Positions 1-9,036 of a stretch of DNA of 64,000 nt are shown here, in pieces. The DNA is taken from NCBI RefSeq assembly GCF_003072505.1, contig NZ_NTGB01000001.1, positions 446,820 to 510,819 on the forward strand, in the 5' to 3' direction. This stretch comes from Polynucleobacter rarus (lineage in GTDB: Bacteria; Pseudomonadota; Gammaproteobacteria; Burkholderiales; Burkholderiaceae). The position numbers and the translations under genes were made by a program. The notes beneath the pieces are model-generated. The model did no database searches and was not told where the DNA came from. It saw nothing but the letters and a program-made list of their open reading frames with translations. Position 1 is the stretch's first letter; each line of letters opens with the position of its first letter.

Positions 1-28
1 CGATGATTTGTGATTGATTATTACTCAT
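1..28 (-). CDS. 5' end of a gene running off the left edge
   Basis: Only the first nine codons are inside the window, reading MSNNQSQII on the minus strand. The ATG has a good ribosome binding site (GGAAAG) four bases upstream, which is the main support. The first residues resemble the start of monomeric NADP-dependent isocitrate dehydrogenases (MSN..IIYT), but nine residues cannot prove this. No function is claimed. Confidence 0.3.
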
Positions 29-734
29 GTCTTTCCATTGGTGTCATTCAACTCTAAAAATGGATCAATTATTAACAGTAATTAAACATAGGACTACCTC
101 AATTCGCTTCTTCCATGAGGATTTCCCTTGGATAGGATTGGCTGATTCATCTGGGCCTAGTCCGAAATTTTAAACTGTCTCTATCTAGAACAAAGTTAGT
201 CTAGATAATTGAATTTATTTATCAATTTCTATCATAAAACCTAATAAGTCAGATTTCTTAAAATCACTAAAAGAGTCAGTGACAAAATGGCTCAAAATAG
301 TGATTTCTAAAGCTTTCCAATGATTGGAAAATGACTAAAAATATCATGAACTTGCGCCAAAAAGCACAGCTATGGCCATAGCGATACAGCTTGAATCATG
401 TTCTCACCGTCAAATCCGTCGATGAACTTGGAATACGAATACTCACATGACCTCAACTTTTCGAACCGCTTGGTATGGATCCGGTATGCTTGGTGGTGTG
501 GCAGATGCGCGACTAACCGTCGCCCTCTATTTCGATCAAACGGTTGGAATTACAACGGTAGCGTTGGAGAATGAAAATTCAACTTCACTTGCTTGAGCAA
601 GGTTAAATAATTTGTTCTGAGTATATGCAAAGAAATCAAGATTGAAGTTAGCAAAATATTATTAAGTAGTGGAAATTCAAATAGTTAAGAGTTATCAAAG
701 AAATACAAAATTCATGGTTTTTTGTGAAAATGGT
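29..734. other. intergenic region without a supported gene
   Basis: About 700 bases with no convincing gene. A plus-strand reading frame of 49 codons (447-596) has no recognisable motif and no clear ribosome binding site. A hairpin with 8-bp arms TATCTAGA/TCTAGATA lies at 182-207, and a perfect 14-bp palindrome GCTATGGCCATAGC lies at 369-382. The short frame may be a gene relic; I could not identify its parent. Confidence 0.4.
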
Positions 735-762
735 TTGAAAATGTGCTAAATAAGTGTATGAT
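735..762 (+). promoter_or_regulatory. candidate sigma-70 promoter of the binding-protein/GGDEF-EAL pair
   Basis: TTGAAA at 735-740 and TATGAT at 757-762 are separated by 16 bases. Transcription would start near 770, leaving a short leader before the ATG at 806. This is a sequence-pattern prediction only. Confidence 0.5.
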
Positions 763-805
763 TATTAAACAAAACTTATAAATTACATTTCGAAGGTGCA
801 GTAAA

Positions 806-1693
806 ATGACGCTAAATACACTTAAGATAGCATTTTGCTCCCTCTTATTGGGGGTTTTTTCCATTGCATCTTATGCAATGGATCTTCCTGAAATCAAGTC
901 TAAAGGTGAAATCAGACACCTTGGCATTCCTTATGCAAATTTCGTTACAGGAGCAGGCGACGGCTTTGACGTAGAGTTAATGCAAGGCTTTGCCAAACAC
1001 ATTGATGTAAAGTATGTTTTGGTTTACACCGATTTTTATTCAGTCGTTAAAGATCTTTTAGGTAAGAATGTATCTATTAGTAACGGCAAATCTTCTTTAG
1101 AGGGTAATTTTCCTATTAAAGGTGATGTTATTTCTACAGGTTTCACCTACTTACCATGGCGTGAACAGATTTTATTATTTTCTGAACCAACCTTCCCATC
1201 ACAAATTGTCTTGATTGCTAGAGCAGACAATCCCTTGAAGCCAATAGTTCCCTCTAGAATTCTAGTGAATGATGTGGACGAAACGAAAAAACTCATCGGT
1301 AAAAAATCATTATTAGTGATGGAAAAAACCTGCTTAGATCCGTCAAACTACGGATTGAGTGGAACTGGGTACAATATTATTCCCTATGTTAAAAGCCCTA
1401 ACATTAATGAGATAGTTCCCGCGTTAATTAATAAAGATGCCGAGTTGTCTTTACTAGATGTGCCCGATTTATTACTAGATTTAAGGAAATGGGCGGGGAA
1501 ATTTAAAGTGCTAGGCCCTATCTCAGAACATCAAGTTTTAGCGACTGCTTTTCCCAAGGATGCACCCCTGTTGAGAGATGAGTTTAATTTTTATTTGAGA
1601 CAAATTAAAGCTAATGGGACCTATGATCTTTTAGTTGACAAATACTATCCCGGAATCAGGAATTACTATCCAAACTTTTTCGCAAAAAACTAA
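806..1693 (+). CDS. periplasmic solute-binding protein, family 3
   Basis: 295 residues with a cleavable signal peptide (hydrophobic stretch about residues 8-22, ending in SYA before MDLPEI), so it should be periplasmic. The body has the layout of family 3 (amino-acid type) binding proteins: an N-terminal KGEIRHLGIPYANF-like strand, a central FTYLPWREQILLFSEP segment and a C-terminal DLLVDKYYPG helix. No ABC permease or ATPase gene lies next to it. It is followed after 15 bases by a membrane GGDEF/EAL protein, so it probably delivers a ligand signal to that protein rather than feeding transport. The ligand is unknown. A GAAGG ribosome binding site precedes the ATG. Confidence 0.8.
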   Translation: MTLNTLKIAFCSLLLGVFSIASYAMDLPEIKSKGEIRHLGIPYANFVTGAGDGFDVELMQGFAKHIDVKYVLVYTDFYSVVKDLLGKNVSISNGKSSLEGNFPIKGDVISTGFTYLPWREQILLFSEPTFPSQIVLIARADNPLKPIVPSRILVNDVDETKKLIGKKSLLVMEKTCLDPSNYGLSGTGYNIIPYVKSPNINEIVPALINKDAELSLLDVPDLLLDLRKWAGKFKVLGPISEHQVLATAFPKDAPLLRDEFNFYLRQIKANGTYDLLVDKYYPGIRNYYPNFFAKN

Positions 1694-1708
1694 TCGGATT
1701 TTGCAATA

Positions 1709-4528
1709 GTGTTTAAGATTCCTCCATTCAATGGTTTGAATACCTTTATGCAAAAAAAACGCGGTATCGCTACGCTTTTTTTAATATTGGTATTAATTTA
1801 TATTAGCTTTTTACTTATTTTCTTCTTGCAATCGCAGGGGAAATTAAAAGGGGTAGCTGAGGATCGTTTCTATTTTGAAACTAAAAACACTTCAACGATC
1901 ATAGCAAACTTCATAGAGGAACAAAAAAGCTTAGTTCAATCCGTTGCTTCTAGTAGTGAAATCGATAATTTCTTAACGAATCAGACTTTAGGAATGTCTC
2001 TAGAGTATGGGTTAAATGTCAACTTATTCGCTATTAAAACGAATTTTGAGAAGAAATTAGCATCCTTAAAATGGTTTGAGGAGCCCATTTATAGAAGAAT
2101 TATTTACATCGACGAAAACGATAAAATCCTAGTTGATACTAAACAACCCAATCAAGCTTCTGATTTTAATTTTGATAACAAGATGCCTTTAAAAAGCTTC
2201 ATGATTGATGAAGCTAATAAATACCTAATCTTACAAGCACCCGTTATGTATCGTGGTCTTGAAAAAGGGAGAGTTGTTACATTTACAAACTTAGATTTAC
2301 TCTTTAAACCGCTAGAGGTAAATTCAAAAGATCCTGATTTACATCAATTCTTCATTCTTAACGCGAATCAAAGACTCTTTAAACTCGGTAATGAAATCTT
2401 TCAACAAAAAGAAAGTCGCATATTAATCATTCCGAATGAAAAATTGACACCTTTTAAAAAGCAATATGAGTATTTGTTAGACTCTATTTTTTCTCCAGAT
2501 GATCCAGAAAATTTATTTATCCTAAAAAATAGTATTTCTGGTGAAAATTTTAAACTCATAACGGTTGTATCCCCAGACCGAATCTATGGGAAATTATCGT
2601 CAAATTTCTTTTTATATATCGCATCATTAGTGCCGATTATCTTATTTACTGGCTTGCTAATCTTTTTCAAGATGAAGAAAAAGACGATTGAACTCGAAAC
2701 GAACGCAGAGCTCTCAAGTCAAAATATTAATGCACTATCGTATTCAAATAATCTCTTAGCTGAAGAAATTTCGAGGAGAAACTTATTAGAAAATGATTTA
2801 CGTGAAAGTGAAGATCGTTATCGAACCTATATTGAGCATGCCCCAGAAGGAATTCTAGTATTTGATAAGGACTTTATCATCGTGGAAGTGAATCCTTCTC
2901 TTTGTGAAATATTAGGTCAGGATAAGAAGAGTTTGATTGGCCATTCGATTCACCATCTAACTAACGCTGAGGATAAAACTTCATTTTCTGATCAATTCAA
3001 AGACATTGTTATCCATCAAAAGGAAGTAGAGGAACTAAGTTTCTACACAAAATCGAATGAAAAATTATTAATGCAACTGAAAACCATGAGCTTACCCAAT
3101 GATTTAATGATGAGCTTTTGTGTTGATGTTACTAAGAAAAAAATCGATGAGGAAAATATTCATAAGCTTGCATATTACGATCCTCTCACTAACTTGCCAA
3201 ATCGAAGATTATTACAAGAGCGATTAGGTCAGGCACTATTTACAAGTAAGCGTGATAATGAGTATGTGGTCGTTATGATGCTTGATTTAGACGAGTTTAA
3301 GACACTCAATGATACGAAAGGCCATGATCTTGGGGATGCACTACTCGTAATGGTTGGCCAGCGCTTAAGTGAGTGCATGCGAGAGATTGATGTAGTTTCT
3401 CGAATTGGCGGCGATGAATTTGTTGTGATTGCAGATCGCCTAGGGTCTGATGTCAATCAAGCATTATTTGAAGCGAAAAAAATTGCCAATAAACTAATTC
3501 AGGAAATTTCCAAACCTTACCCCCTTGAGAAAAATAAACCTTATTACCATATGACTTGTAGTTTTGGTTTGACTTTATTTAAAGGTGCAGACTTATCGAC
3601 AGAAACCATCATGAAACAAGCTGATTTGGCTTTATATGAAGCAAAAAATGACGGTAGAAATAACTTTAAGTTTTTTAACCCAAAAATGCAGGAGGCTATA
3701 CATCAAAGAGTAACGATGGAAGAAGCTTTGCGTAGCTCTATAGAAAAAAATCAGTTGAAATTGTTTTGTCAACCTGTAGTGGATTCTTCTGGTGCTTTAA
3801 TTGGTGGTGAGGTGTTGTTACGGTGGTTTTTAAAGGATGATTCAGTTCCCCTATTGCCGAATGAGTTTATTCCCTTAGCAGAGAATAGTGGATTGATCGT
3901 GCCTATTGGCGATTGGGTTATTGAGCAATCATTTCAATATTTGAAAAAATGGCGCCCTCTTGCACATTCAAATAAAATGAAACTTTCCATCAACATCAGT
4001 GCCCGCCAGTTTTTGCAAACTGGCACTTTACAAACGACATTTGTCCAAAAAGTTAAACAATGGATTGAGAGGTATGGTGTTGATCCAAAACTAATTAAAT
4101 TTGAACTTACAGAAAGTTCAATTATGGAAAAGTTAGATGATGTGATTCCTAAAATGAATGAGTTAAGACAGTTAGGTATCGAATTTTCTTTAGATGATTT
4201 TGGTACAGGCTTCTCTTCACTTTCTTATTTAAAGCAATTACCAATTCAACAAGTAAAAATTGATCAAACCTTTGTTAGGGACATCAACACGGACGTGAAT
4301 GATGCTGCGATTGTTTCAGCGATTATTGCCATTTGTCAGTCATTAAAATTAGAGGTAGTTGCTGAGGGGGTTGAAAATGAATCCCAATTGCAATTTTTAT
4401 CAGAAAAAGGTTGCAATCTATATCAGGGTTACCTATTTGGAAGGCCAGTACCTATTGAACAGTTCAGTTCATCAATCAAGAAGAGAAGCGTATCTAAAGT
4501 GATTAATCCCAATCCAGCCTCATCTTAA
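1709..4528 (+). CDS. membrane-bound PAS-GGDEF-EAL cyclic-di-GMP enzyme
   Basis: 939 residues. A membrane segment at about 20-40 and another at about 298-318 flank a periplasmic sensor of about 260 residues. A PAS domain (about 370-485), a GGDEF domain (motif GGDEF near 567) and an EAL domain (from about 690) follow. The GGDEF motif is intact and has an RxxD inhibitory site five residues before it (REID). The EAL motif reads EVLLR, and the ligand motifs NISARQF, ELTES, DDFGTG and EVVAEGVE are present, so both synthesis and breakdown of cyclic-di-GMP are possible. The frame opens with GTG at 1709; an ATG lies at codon 14 (1748). Neither has a strong ribosome binding site, so translation may be coupled to the upstream binding protein. 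Confidence 0.9.
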   Translation: MFKIPPFNGLNTFMQKKRGIATLFLILVLIYISFLLIFFLQSQGKLKGVAEDRFYFETKNTSTIIANFIEEQKSLVQSVASSSEIDNFLTNQTLGMSLEYGLNVNLFAIKTNFEKKLASLKWFEEPIYRRIIYIDENDKILVDTKQPNQASDFNFDNKMPLKSFMIDEANKYLILQAPVMYRGLEKGRVVTFTNLDLLFKPLEVNSKDPDLHQFFILNANQRLFKLGNEIFQQKESRILIIPNEKLTPFKKQYEYLLDSIFSPDDPENLFILKNSISGENFKLITVVSPDRIYGKLSSNFFLYIASLVPIILFTGLLIFFKMKKKTIELETNAELSSQNINALSYSNNLLAEEISRRNLLENDLRESEDRYRTYIEHAPEGILVFDKDFIIVEVNPSLCEILGQDKKSLIGHSIHHLTNAEDKTSFSDQFKDIVIHQKEVEELSFYTKSNEKLLMQLKTMSLPNDLMMSFCVDVTKKKIDEENIHKLAYYDPLTNLPNRRLLQERLGQALFTSKRDNEYVVVMMLDLDEFKTLNDTKGHDLGDALLVMVGQRLSECMREIDVVSRIGGDEFVVIADRLGSDVNQALFEAKKIANKLIQEISKPYPLEKNKPYYHMTCSFGLTLFKGADLSTETIMKQADLALYEAKNDGRNNFKFFNPKMQEAIHQRVTMEEALRSSIEKNQLKLFCQPVVDSSGALIGGEVLLRWFLKDDSVPLLPNEFIPLAENSGLIVPIGDWVIEQSFQYLKKWRPLAHSNKMKLSINISARQFLQTGTLQTTFVQKVKQWIERYGVDPKLIKFELTESSIMEKLDDVIPKMNELRQLGIEFSLDDFGTGFSSLSYLKQLPIQQVKIDQTFVRDINTDVNDAAIVSAIIAICQSLKLEVVAEGVENESQLQFLSEKGCNLYQGYLFGRPVPIEQFSSSIKKRSVSKVINPNPASS

Positions 4529-4539
4529 ATTGAAGCTGG
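4514..4539 (+). terminator. hairpin after the GGDEF/EAL gene
   Basis: Arms around CCAGC/GCTGG lie across the stop codon, with an inner mismatch. A T-rich tract follows a few bases later (about 4549-4560). It is a weak candidate terminator between two converging genes. Confidence 0.35.
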
Positions 4540-4572
4540 GCTGACAGATTTTTGTTTCTTCGAAATCTAAGC

Positions 4573-5142
4573 TCAGCGCAAATTGGATACAACGATTTGT
4601 AACACTTTGATAATGATAAGTAGTACTAGTGGCGTGAAATCAAACCCACCAGAGCTAGGCATCCGCTTTCTGATTTGTTCTAGCAAGGGCTCTAAAATGT
4701 GGGCCGCTACTGCATAACTTGGTGAGCTTGGAGAAATCCAAGACAGAATCACAAATAAAAAAGTGATTCCAGACATAATCGAGAGAAATAATTGGACATA
4801 CTCTATCAAGGCGCCAAAAAAGATCGGTAAAAGAAGCCTAGACAGTTCACTAAATAGGGTATGGCTAAAAAGGGATAGGACGATAATTTTGGCGACCACA
4901 ATCAAATAACCTGAGACGAGGTAAACCAAATTCACTTTACCAGTATTCTGAATTACTTTTCGAATCGGTAATGTAAGCCAATTCGTTGCTGATAATAAGA
5001 AGGAGGCAATTTGGCTGCCAAAAAGCCCGTGTGCTCGGCCTAGATTGATTTTAAAAAAATCAAAATAACAGAGCATGAGGCAGGACCCTGCAACAACGGC
5101 AGAGGCGAGACCTACTAGAAGATCAACAATTTGGTACATCAT
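4573..5142 (-). CDS. YggT family integral membrane protein
   Basis: 189 residues, almost entirely hydrophobic, with two YggT units. The first has LPIRKVIQNTG near 57. The second has EPLLEQIRKRMPSSGGFDFT near 150-170, the family's hallmark loop of a proline-rich turn followed by a D-F-S/T-P segment. Four or more membrane segments are likely. The family is implicated in membrane or cell-division-associated functions and in osmotic resistance, but its biochemical role is not settled. It lies 23 bases downstream of cysK on the same strand and may be cotranscribed with it. Confidence 0.85.
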   Translation of the reverse strand: MMYQIVDLLVGLASAVVAGSCLMLCYFDFFKINLGRAHGLFGSQIASFLLSATNWLTLPIRKVIQNTGKVNLVYLVSGYLIVVAKIIVLSLFSHTLFSELSRLLLPIFFGALIEYVQLFLSIMSGITFLFVILSWISPSSPSYAVAAHILEPLLEQIRKRMPSSGGFDFTPLVLLIIIKVLQIVVSNLR

Positions 5143-5165
5143 TTCCTTATTATATAAGCGGTGAA

Positions 5166-6137
5166 TTAAAGAGCGATACCATTAGCATCAAATACCCCTT
5201 CAAACATGGCGGAACTGAGATATCTTTCGGCACTATCTGGTAACACCACAACAATTGTTTTACCGGCGTGTTCTGGGAGGTGGGCTAATCTACATGCTAC
5301 TGCTGCGGCAGCGCCACAAGAAATCCCGACTAAAATTCCTTCTTCCTTCGCGATTCGTTTAGCAAAGGCAATCGCTTCTTCACTGCTAACTTGTTCTACT
5401 TGGTCAACCATACTTAGATCAAGGTTATCAGGAATGAAACCAGCGCCAATCCCCTGAATCTTGTGCGGTGCTGGTTTTATTTCTTGACCACTTAGTTTTT
5501 GGGTAATGACTGGACTCGTTGTGGGTTCAACTGCAACAGAGAGGATTGCTTTTTTCATGGTGTTCTTGAAATAGCGTGAGACGCCCGTAATGGTGCCTCC
5601 GGTTCCAACCCCTGCGACAAAAATATCAACATTACCATCCGTATCTTCCCAAATTTCAGGTCCTGTGGTGGTTTCATGAATAGCAGGATTGGCAGGGTTA
5701 CTAAATTGTTGTAACAGAATATATTTAGGATCACTGTTGGCAATTTCTACAGCTTTAGCAATAGCTCCATTCATGCCCTTAGGGCCTTCCGTTAAAACTA
5801 ATTTAGCACCAAGAGCAGCCAATAATTTACGGCGCTCAAGACTCATGGTCTCGGGCATGGTTAAAGTAATAGGAATACCTTTGGCTGCAGCGACGAAAGC
5901 TAAAGCAATACCAGTGTTGCCACTAGTAGGTTCGACTAACTCTTTACCTGGTGTTAAAACTCCACGCTCTAGTGCATCATTAATCATGGAAGTACCAATC
6001 CGACACTTGACCGAGAAGGCTGGGTTACGCCCTTCGATTTTGGCTAATACGGTTGCCTTGGCACCGTCTGTCACTCGGTTTAAGCGAATCAGAGGGGTTT
6101 TGCCAATGGTTTGAGAATTGTCGGTAAAGTAGGCCAT
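5166..6137 (-). CDS. cysK: cysteine synthase A (O-acetylserine sulfhydrylase)
   Basis: 323 residues, normal length for CysK. It makes L-cysteine from O-acetylserine and sulfide in the cytoplasm. The pyridoxal-phosphate lysine is K44 in the segment PAFSVKCR. The substrate loop TSGNTG is at 71-76, and the glycine-rich phosphate-binding loop GTGGTITG is near 180. The C-terminal ISCGAAAA helix is also typical. The start has a GGAG ribosome binding site about ten bases upstream. Cysteine synthase B is a possible alternative, but length and loop sequences favour CysK. Confidence 0.93.
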   Translation of the reverse strand: MAYFTDNSQTIGKTPLIRLNRVTDGAKATVLAKIEGRNPAFSVKCRIGTSMINDALERGVLTPGKELVEPTSGNTGIALAFVAAAKGIPITLTMPETMSLERRKLLAALGAKLVLTEGPKGMNGAIAKAVEIANSDPKYILLQQFSNPANPAIHETTTGPEIWEDTDGNVDIFVAGVGTGGTITGVSRYFKNTMKKAILSVAVEPTTSPVITQKLSGQEIKPAPHKIQGIGAGFIPDNLDLSMVDQVEQVSSEEAIAFAKRIAKEEGILVGISCGAAAAVACRLAHLPEHAGKTIVVVLPDSAERYLSSAMFEGVFDANGIAL

Positions 6138-6264
6138 CTAAAGTTTCTCCAAATAATGCAATTGTTTTTCTATCGAGTAATATTACCAAAAGAAAGTCGA
6201 TTTATTATTTTTATTAGAGATAACACTACATGAGTTACACTTTTACCAACTTTTTGGAGATAGC

Positions 6265-7239
6265 ATGTTGAACCTATTTAAAACCCTCGCAATGACTGCT
6301 TTAGTAGCTGGACTTGGTATATCGATGAACTCACAGGCTGATACCTATCCTAGTAAGCCCATTCGACTTATCGTTCCTGCTGCCGCAGGAGGAACGACGG
6401 ATATCGCAGCGCGGGTGGTAGCTGACGCATTAGCTAAAGAGCTTGGACAGTCCGTGGTGGTCGACATTAAAGCCGGTGCTGCAGCCATTATTGGTACGCA
6501 AGCACTAATTAGTAGTCCGCCTGATGGTTACACAATTATTATGGGTAATATTGGACCGAATGCGATCAATTACAGTCTATACAAAACATTGCCTTACAAA
6601 TTGGAAGATTTAGAGCCGATTACGATGGTGCTCGCCACTCCCAATGTTTTTGTAGTGAATGCTAATTTTCCAGCAAAAACAGTTGCTGAATTTGTCAGTT
6701 TAGCGAAGGCTAACCCTGGTAAATACTCCTTTGCATCCTCTGGGCGCGGTCAATCGATTCATATGTCGGGTGAAATGTTTAAATTTCAGGCTGGCATCGA
6801 TGTCGTGCATGTCCCTTATAAAGGGGCGGGTCCAGCACTTATCGATTTAATGGGTGGACAGGTCACCATGATGATGGATAACTTACCGAGTTCCATGCAG
6901 TTTATTAAGTCAGGCAAACTAAGGGCTTTAGCCGTAACAGGTAAAACTCGTAGCCCAGAATTACCAGATGTACCAACCATGATTGAAGCAGGTTTTCCAA
7001 ACTTTGAAGTGACAGCCTGGTTTGGATTGTTTGCACCAGCAAAAACTCCGAAACCAATTATTGATACTCTGTATGCCGCAACCAAAAAAGTTTTAAACAA
7101 CCCAGATGTCAAGTTACGTATTGTCGAGCTCGGTGGTTACTCACCCGCAGATACGCCAGCTAATACCAAATCCTTTGTTCTAGCAGAAAAAAAGAAATGG
7201 GAACAAGTGGTAATTAATGCTAAAGTTCAACCCGAGTAA
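6265..7239 (+). CDS. Bug-family (TctC-type) tripartite tricarboxylate receptor
   Basis: 324 residues with a signal peptide ending near SQA-DTYP. The mature protein starts with YPSKPIRLIVPAAAGGTTD, the strongly conserved opening of Bug receptors, and contains HVPYKGAGPAL. These periplasmic proteins bind carboxylates or other small organic molecules and were greatly expanded in Burkholderiales. No TctA/TctB membrane genes are adjacent, as is common for orphan Bug proteins. The ligand cannot be predicted from sequence alone. Confidence 0.92.
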   Translation: MLNLFKTLAMTALVAGLGISMNSQADTYPSKPIRLIVPAAAGGTTDIAARVVADALAKELGQSVVVDIKAGAAAIIGTQALISSPPDGYTIIMGNIGPNAINYSLYKTLPYKLEDLEPITMVLATPNVFVVNANFPAKTVAEFVSLAKANPGKYSFASSGRGQSIHMSGEMFKFQAGIDVVHVPYKGAGPALIDLMGGQVTMMMDNLPSSMQFIKSGKLRALAVTGKTRSPELPDVPTMIEAGFPNFEVTAWFGLFAPAKTPKPIIDTLYAATKKVLNNPDVKLRIVELGGYSPADTPANTKSFVLAEKKKWEQVVINAKVQPE

Positions 7240-7245
7240 TCTGAA

Positions 7246-7386
7246 TTAATACTATTTAGAGTAGTACATTTTAACTAGTATTAATGATTTTTATGTAGTT
7301 CTATAAACATCTTAAATCAGTTGAAAAGTGCTATTTCAAGCAATTTCGTTATAAATACAATAACTATTAATAGAGATTAGTATTAA
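7246..7386. repeat. TTAATACT/AGTATTAA repeat set upstream of the MarR-like gene
   Basis: TTAATACT at 7246-7253 is inverted as AGTATTAA at 7277-7284 and occurs again as AGTATTAA at 7379-7386, about 50 bases before the regulator's ATG. The first pair could be a hairpin after the Bug gene. The last copy could be a half-site for autoregulation. The motif is AT-rich, so chance is possible. Confidence 0.35.
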
Positions 7387-7434
7387 GGTTATTTCTATTT
7401 CCATCAAACAAAACTCATAATTGGAAAATTTATA

Positions 7435-7851
7435 ATGAATAATAGTCACAAGTACGAAGTATATTTGCAATTTATTGAGGCGTCGAGCGCCTTTAAAAAA
7501 CTCCCAGAGTTCCCGGAGTTAGATAGCATAGAAGTTGAGCTATTAAATACCATTGCAATTCGTTGGAGAACTAATCAGTCCTTACTCGTTAATGAAGCGA
7601 TTTCCCTAGAAAGAATTGGCTCAAGAGCCACGTTGCATTCTAGAATCAAAAATCTCGTGACTAAAGGCTATGTCGAATTTCATCAAGACATTGATGGTCG
7701 CAAAAAATTTCTAAAACCAACGATGCAAGCGAAGGGATATTTTTCCTCGCTTTCTCGTCTTTTGACTCAAGCCGTTGAGCAAAACGCAATCTCAGATCCA
7801 ATCACTTACAACAGAAGACGTACTGATTCGATGTCAGTTACTCTCAACTGA
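7435..7851 (+). CDS. MarR-like winged-helix regulator
   Basis: 138 residues. The central part has the layout of a MarR-type winged helix: helix IRWRTNQSLLVNEAI, recognition-helix-like segment GSRATLHSRIKNLVTKGYVE and wing FHQDIDGRKKFLKPT. There is no membrane segment or enzymatic motif. It stands alone between a Bug receptor and a terminator. The segment AIRWRTNQSLLV suggests a DNA-binding role, but ligand and targets are unknown. A distantly similar small regulator is encoded at 32123-32557. Confidence 0.65.
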   Translation: MNNSHKYEVYLQFIEASSAFKKLPEFPELDSIEVELLNTIAIRWRTNQSLLVNEAISLERIGSRATLHSRIKNLVTKGYVEFHQDIDGRKKFLKPTMQAKGYFSSLSRLLTQAVEQNAISDPITYNRRRTDSMSVTLN

Positions 7852-7891
7852 TTTTCTAAGTTAGATCTTAGTCGTTTACCAAACTGCTATC

Positions 7892-7926
7892 TCACTAGCT
7901 GATTGATTTTTTCAATCGGTTAGTGA
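7892..7926. terminator. bidirectional hairpin between convergent genes
   Basis: A 15-bp stem (7892-7906 with 7912-7926, two G-U pairs on one strand) encloses a T5 loop. It sits between the ends of the MarR-like gene and the DUF2069 gene and should end transcription from at least one side. A smaller stem, ATAATC/GATTAT, lies at 7986-8004. Confidence 0.6.
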
Positions 7927-8003
7927 AGGTTTAGTAAATGGATTAGTGAGTTGTCCTTTGGGCTAGCGTGAATTCAAATACTTGAATAATCATCTTTGGA
8001 TTA

Positions 8004-8378
8004 TTACTCTTCTTTTTTTGCTTTAGCTGCTTTTTTAAGCGGGCCTAAATGTTTTAAAACTGCAAAAAAAATGATGCTAGAAAAAATCAATTCAAGTCCT
8101 GCTAACCAGGGATTGAGTCCTTTTTCGAAAAGTCTAGAGACACCTTCTAAGAAATACAACAAGATGATCATTGATAGTGCTTGCAATTGATAGTTGGCAC
8201 CTCGGTACAGCCCAGGGAGAATCAATACAATGGGTAAACACTTTAAAACCATAAAAGAACCATGCGGTCTTAAGGGCGCTAAAAACCACTCCCAAGCAAT
8301 ACACAAGATGCAAAGCAGCACAGAAGTGATCAAGGCTGTCTTTTGGTAAAGATTTAAAGGGAACTTAAAAAGAGACAT
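8004..8378 (-). CDS. DUF2069 small membrane protein
   Basis: 124 residues with about four membrane helices (about 14-30, 38-57, 65-80 and 92-108) and a lysine-rich cytoplasmic tail ending KKAAKAKKEE. Length and pattern fit the DUF2069 family, which in betaproteobacteria is usually encoded beside wrbA and a yihY-like gene, as here. It starts eight bases after wrbA stops, so the two are probably one transcript. No biochemical function is known for the family. Confidence 0.75.
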   Translation of the reverse strand: MSLFKFPLNLYQKTALITSVLLCILCIAWEWFLAPLRPHGSFMVLKCLPIVLILPGLYRGANYQLQALSMIILLYFLEGVSRLFEKGLNPWLAGLELIFSSIIFFAVLKHLGPLKKAAKAKKEE

Positions 8379-8386
8379 GATTATTT

Positions 8387-8992
8387 TTACTTTTCTTGTT
8401 TAAGTAACTGGGCATATTTTGCCAATTGTTGACCCTGTGCAAGGGCCAGAATTCTTTCTTCTTTCGAAATCGCAAATTGGTTATCATTCCCTGCTACATG
8501 ACTAACACCATAGGGGGTACCACCTGAAGTGGTGTGATGTAATTCTGGGAGAGCATAGGGCAGACCCATTAGTAACATGCCATGGTGAAAAAGAGGGATC
8601 ATCATTGTCAGTAAAGTACTTTCTTGACCACCATGCATACTACTACTACTCGTAAATACACAAGCTGGTTTGCCAGTTAAGGAGCCTTGCAACCACTGTG
8701 CTGAACTACCATCTAAAAAATATTTCATGGCAGCGGCCATATTGCCAAAGCGAGTTGGGGAACCTAAGGCTAAGCCATCACAGTTGGCAAGGTCAGTATA
8801 GTCTGCATAAGGTGGACCACTTTGGGGGATCTCAGGTTCTGAAGCCTGGGTATTGGCTGAGACACTGGGTACCGTGCGTAAAATGGCATTTGCACCACTA
8901 ACAGATTCAATGCCCTCGGCAATAAATTCTGCAAGCTGATGCGTAGCACCATGACGAGAGTAATATAAAACTAATAAATTTACAGTTTGCAT
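8387..8992 (-). CDS. wrbA: NAD(P)H:quinone oxidoreductase WrbA
   Basis: 201 residues, the family length. It has a flavodoxin-like fold: the N-terminal FMN phosphate loop is YYSRHGATHQLA (about 10-21), the segment LALGSPTRFGNMAA (about 76-89) contributes to FMN binding, and TSSSSMHGGQESTLL (about 114-128) is diagnostic of WrbA. The enzyme reduces quinones by two electrons and protects against redox cycling. The divergent yihY-like gene starts 44 bases away. Confidence 0.92.
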   Translation of the reverse strand: MQTVNLLVLYYSRHGATHQLAEFIAEGIESVSGANAILRTVPSVSANTQASEPEIPQSGPPYADYTDLANCDGLALGSPTRFGNMAAAMKYFLDGSSAQWLQGSLTGKPACVFTSSSSMHGGQESTLLTMMIPLFHHGMLLMGLPYALPELHHTTSGGTPYGVSHVAGNDNQFAISKEERILALAQGQQLAKYAQLLKQEK

Positions 8993-9036
8993 ACCTGTAT
9001 GATAATTGAAATTCGAGATCTAAAATCTAAACGCTC

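Noticed and set aside
447-596. 49-codon frame in the first intergenic region
   Set aside because: No motif, no clear ribosome binding site and no context; kept only as a note.
5206-6114. Long plus-strand frames opposite cysK
   Set aside because: They are antisense frames of cysK, with no ribosome binding sites or protein motifs.
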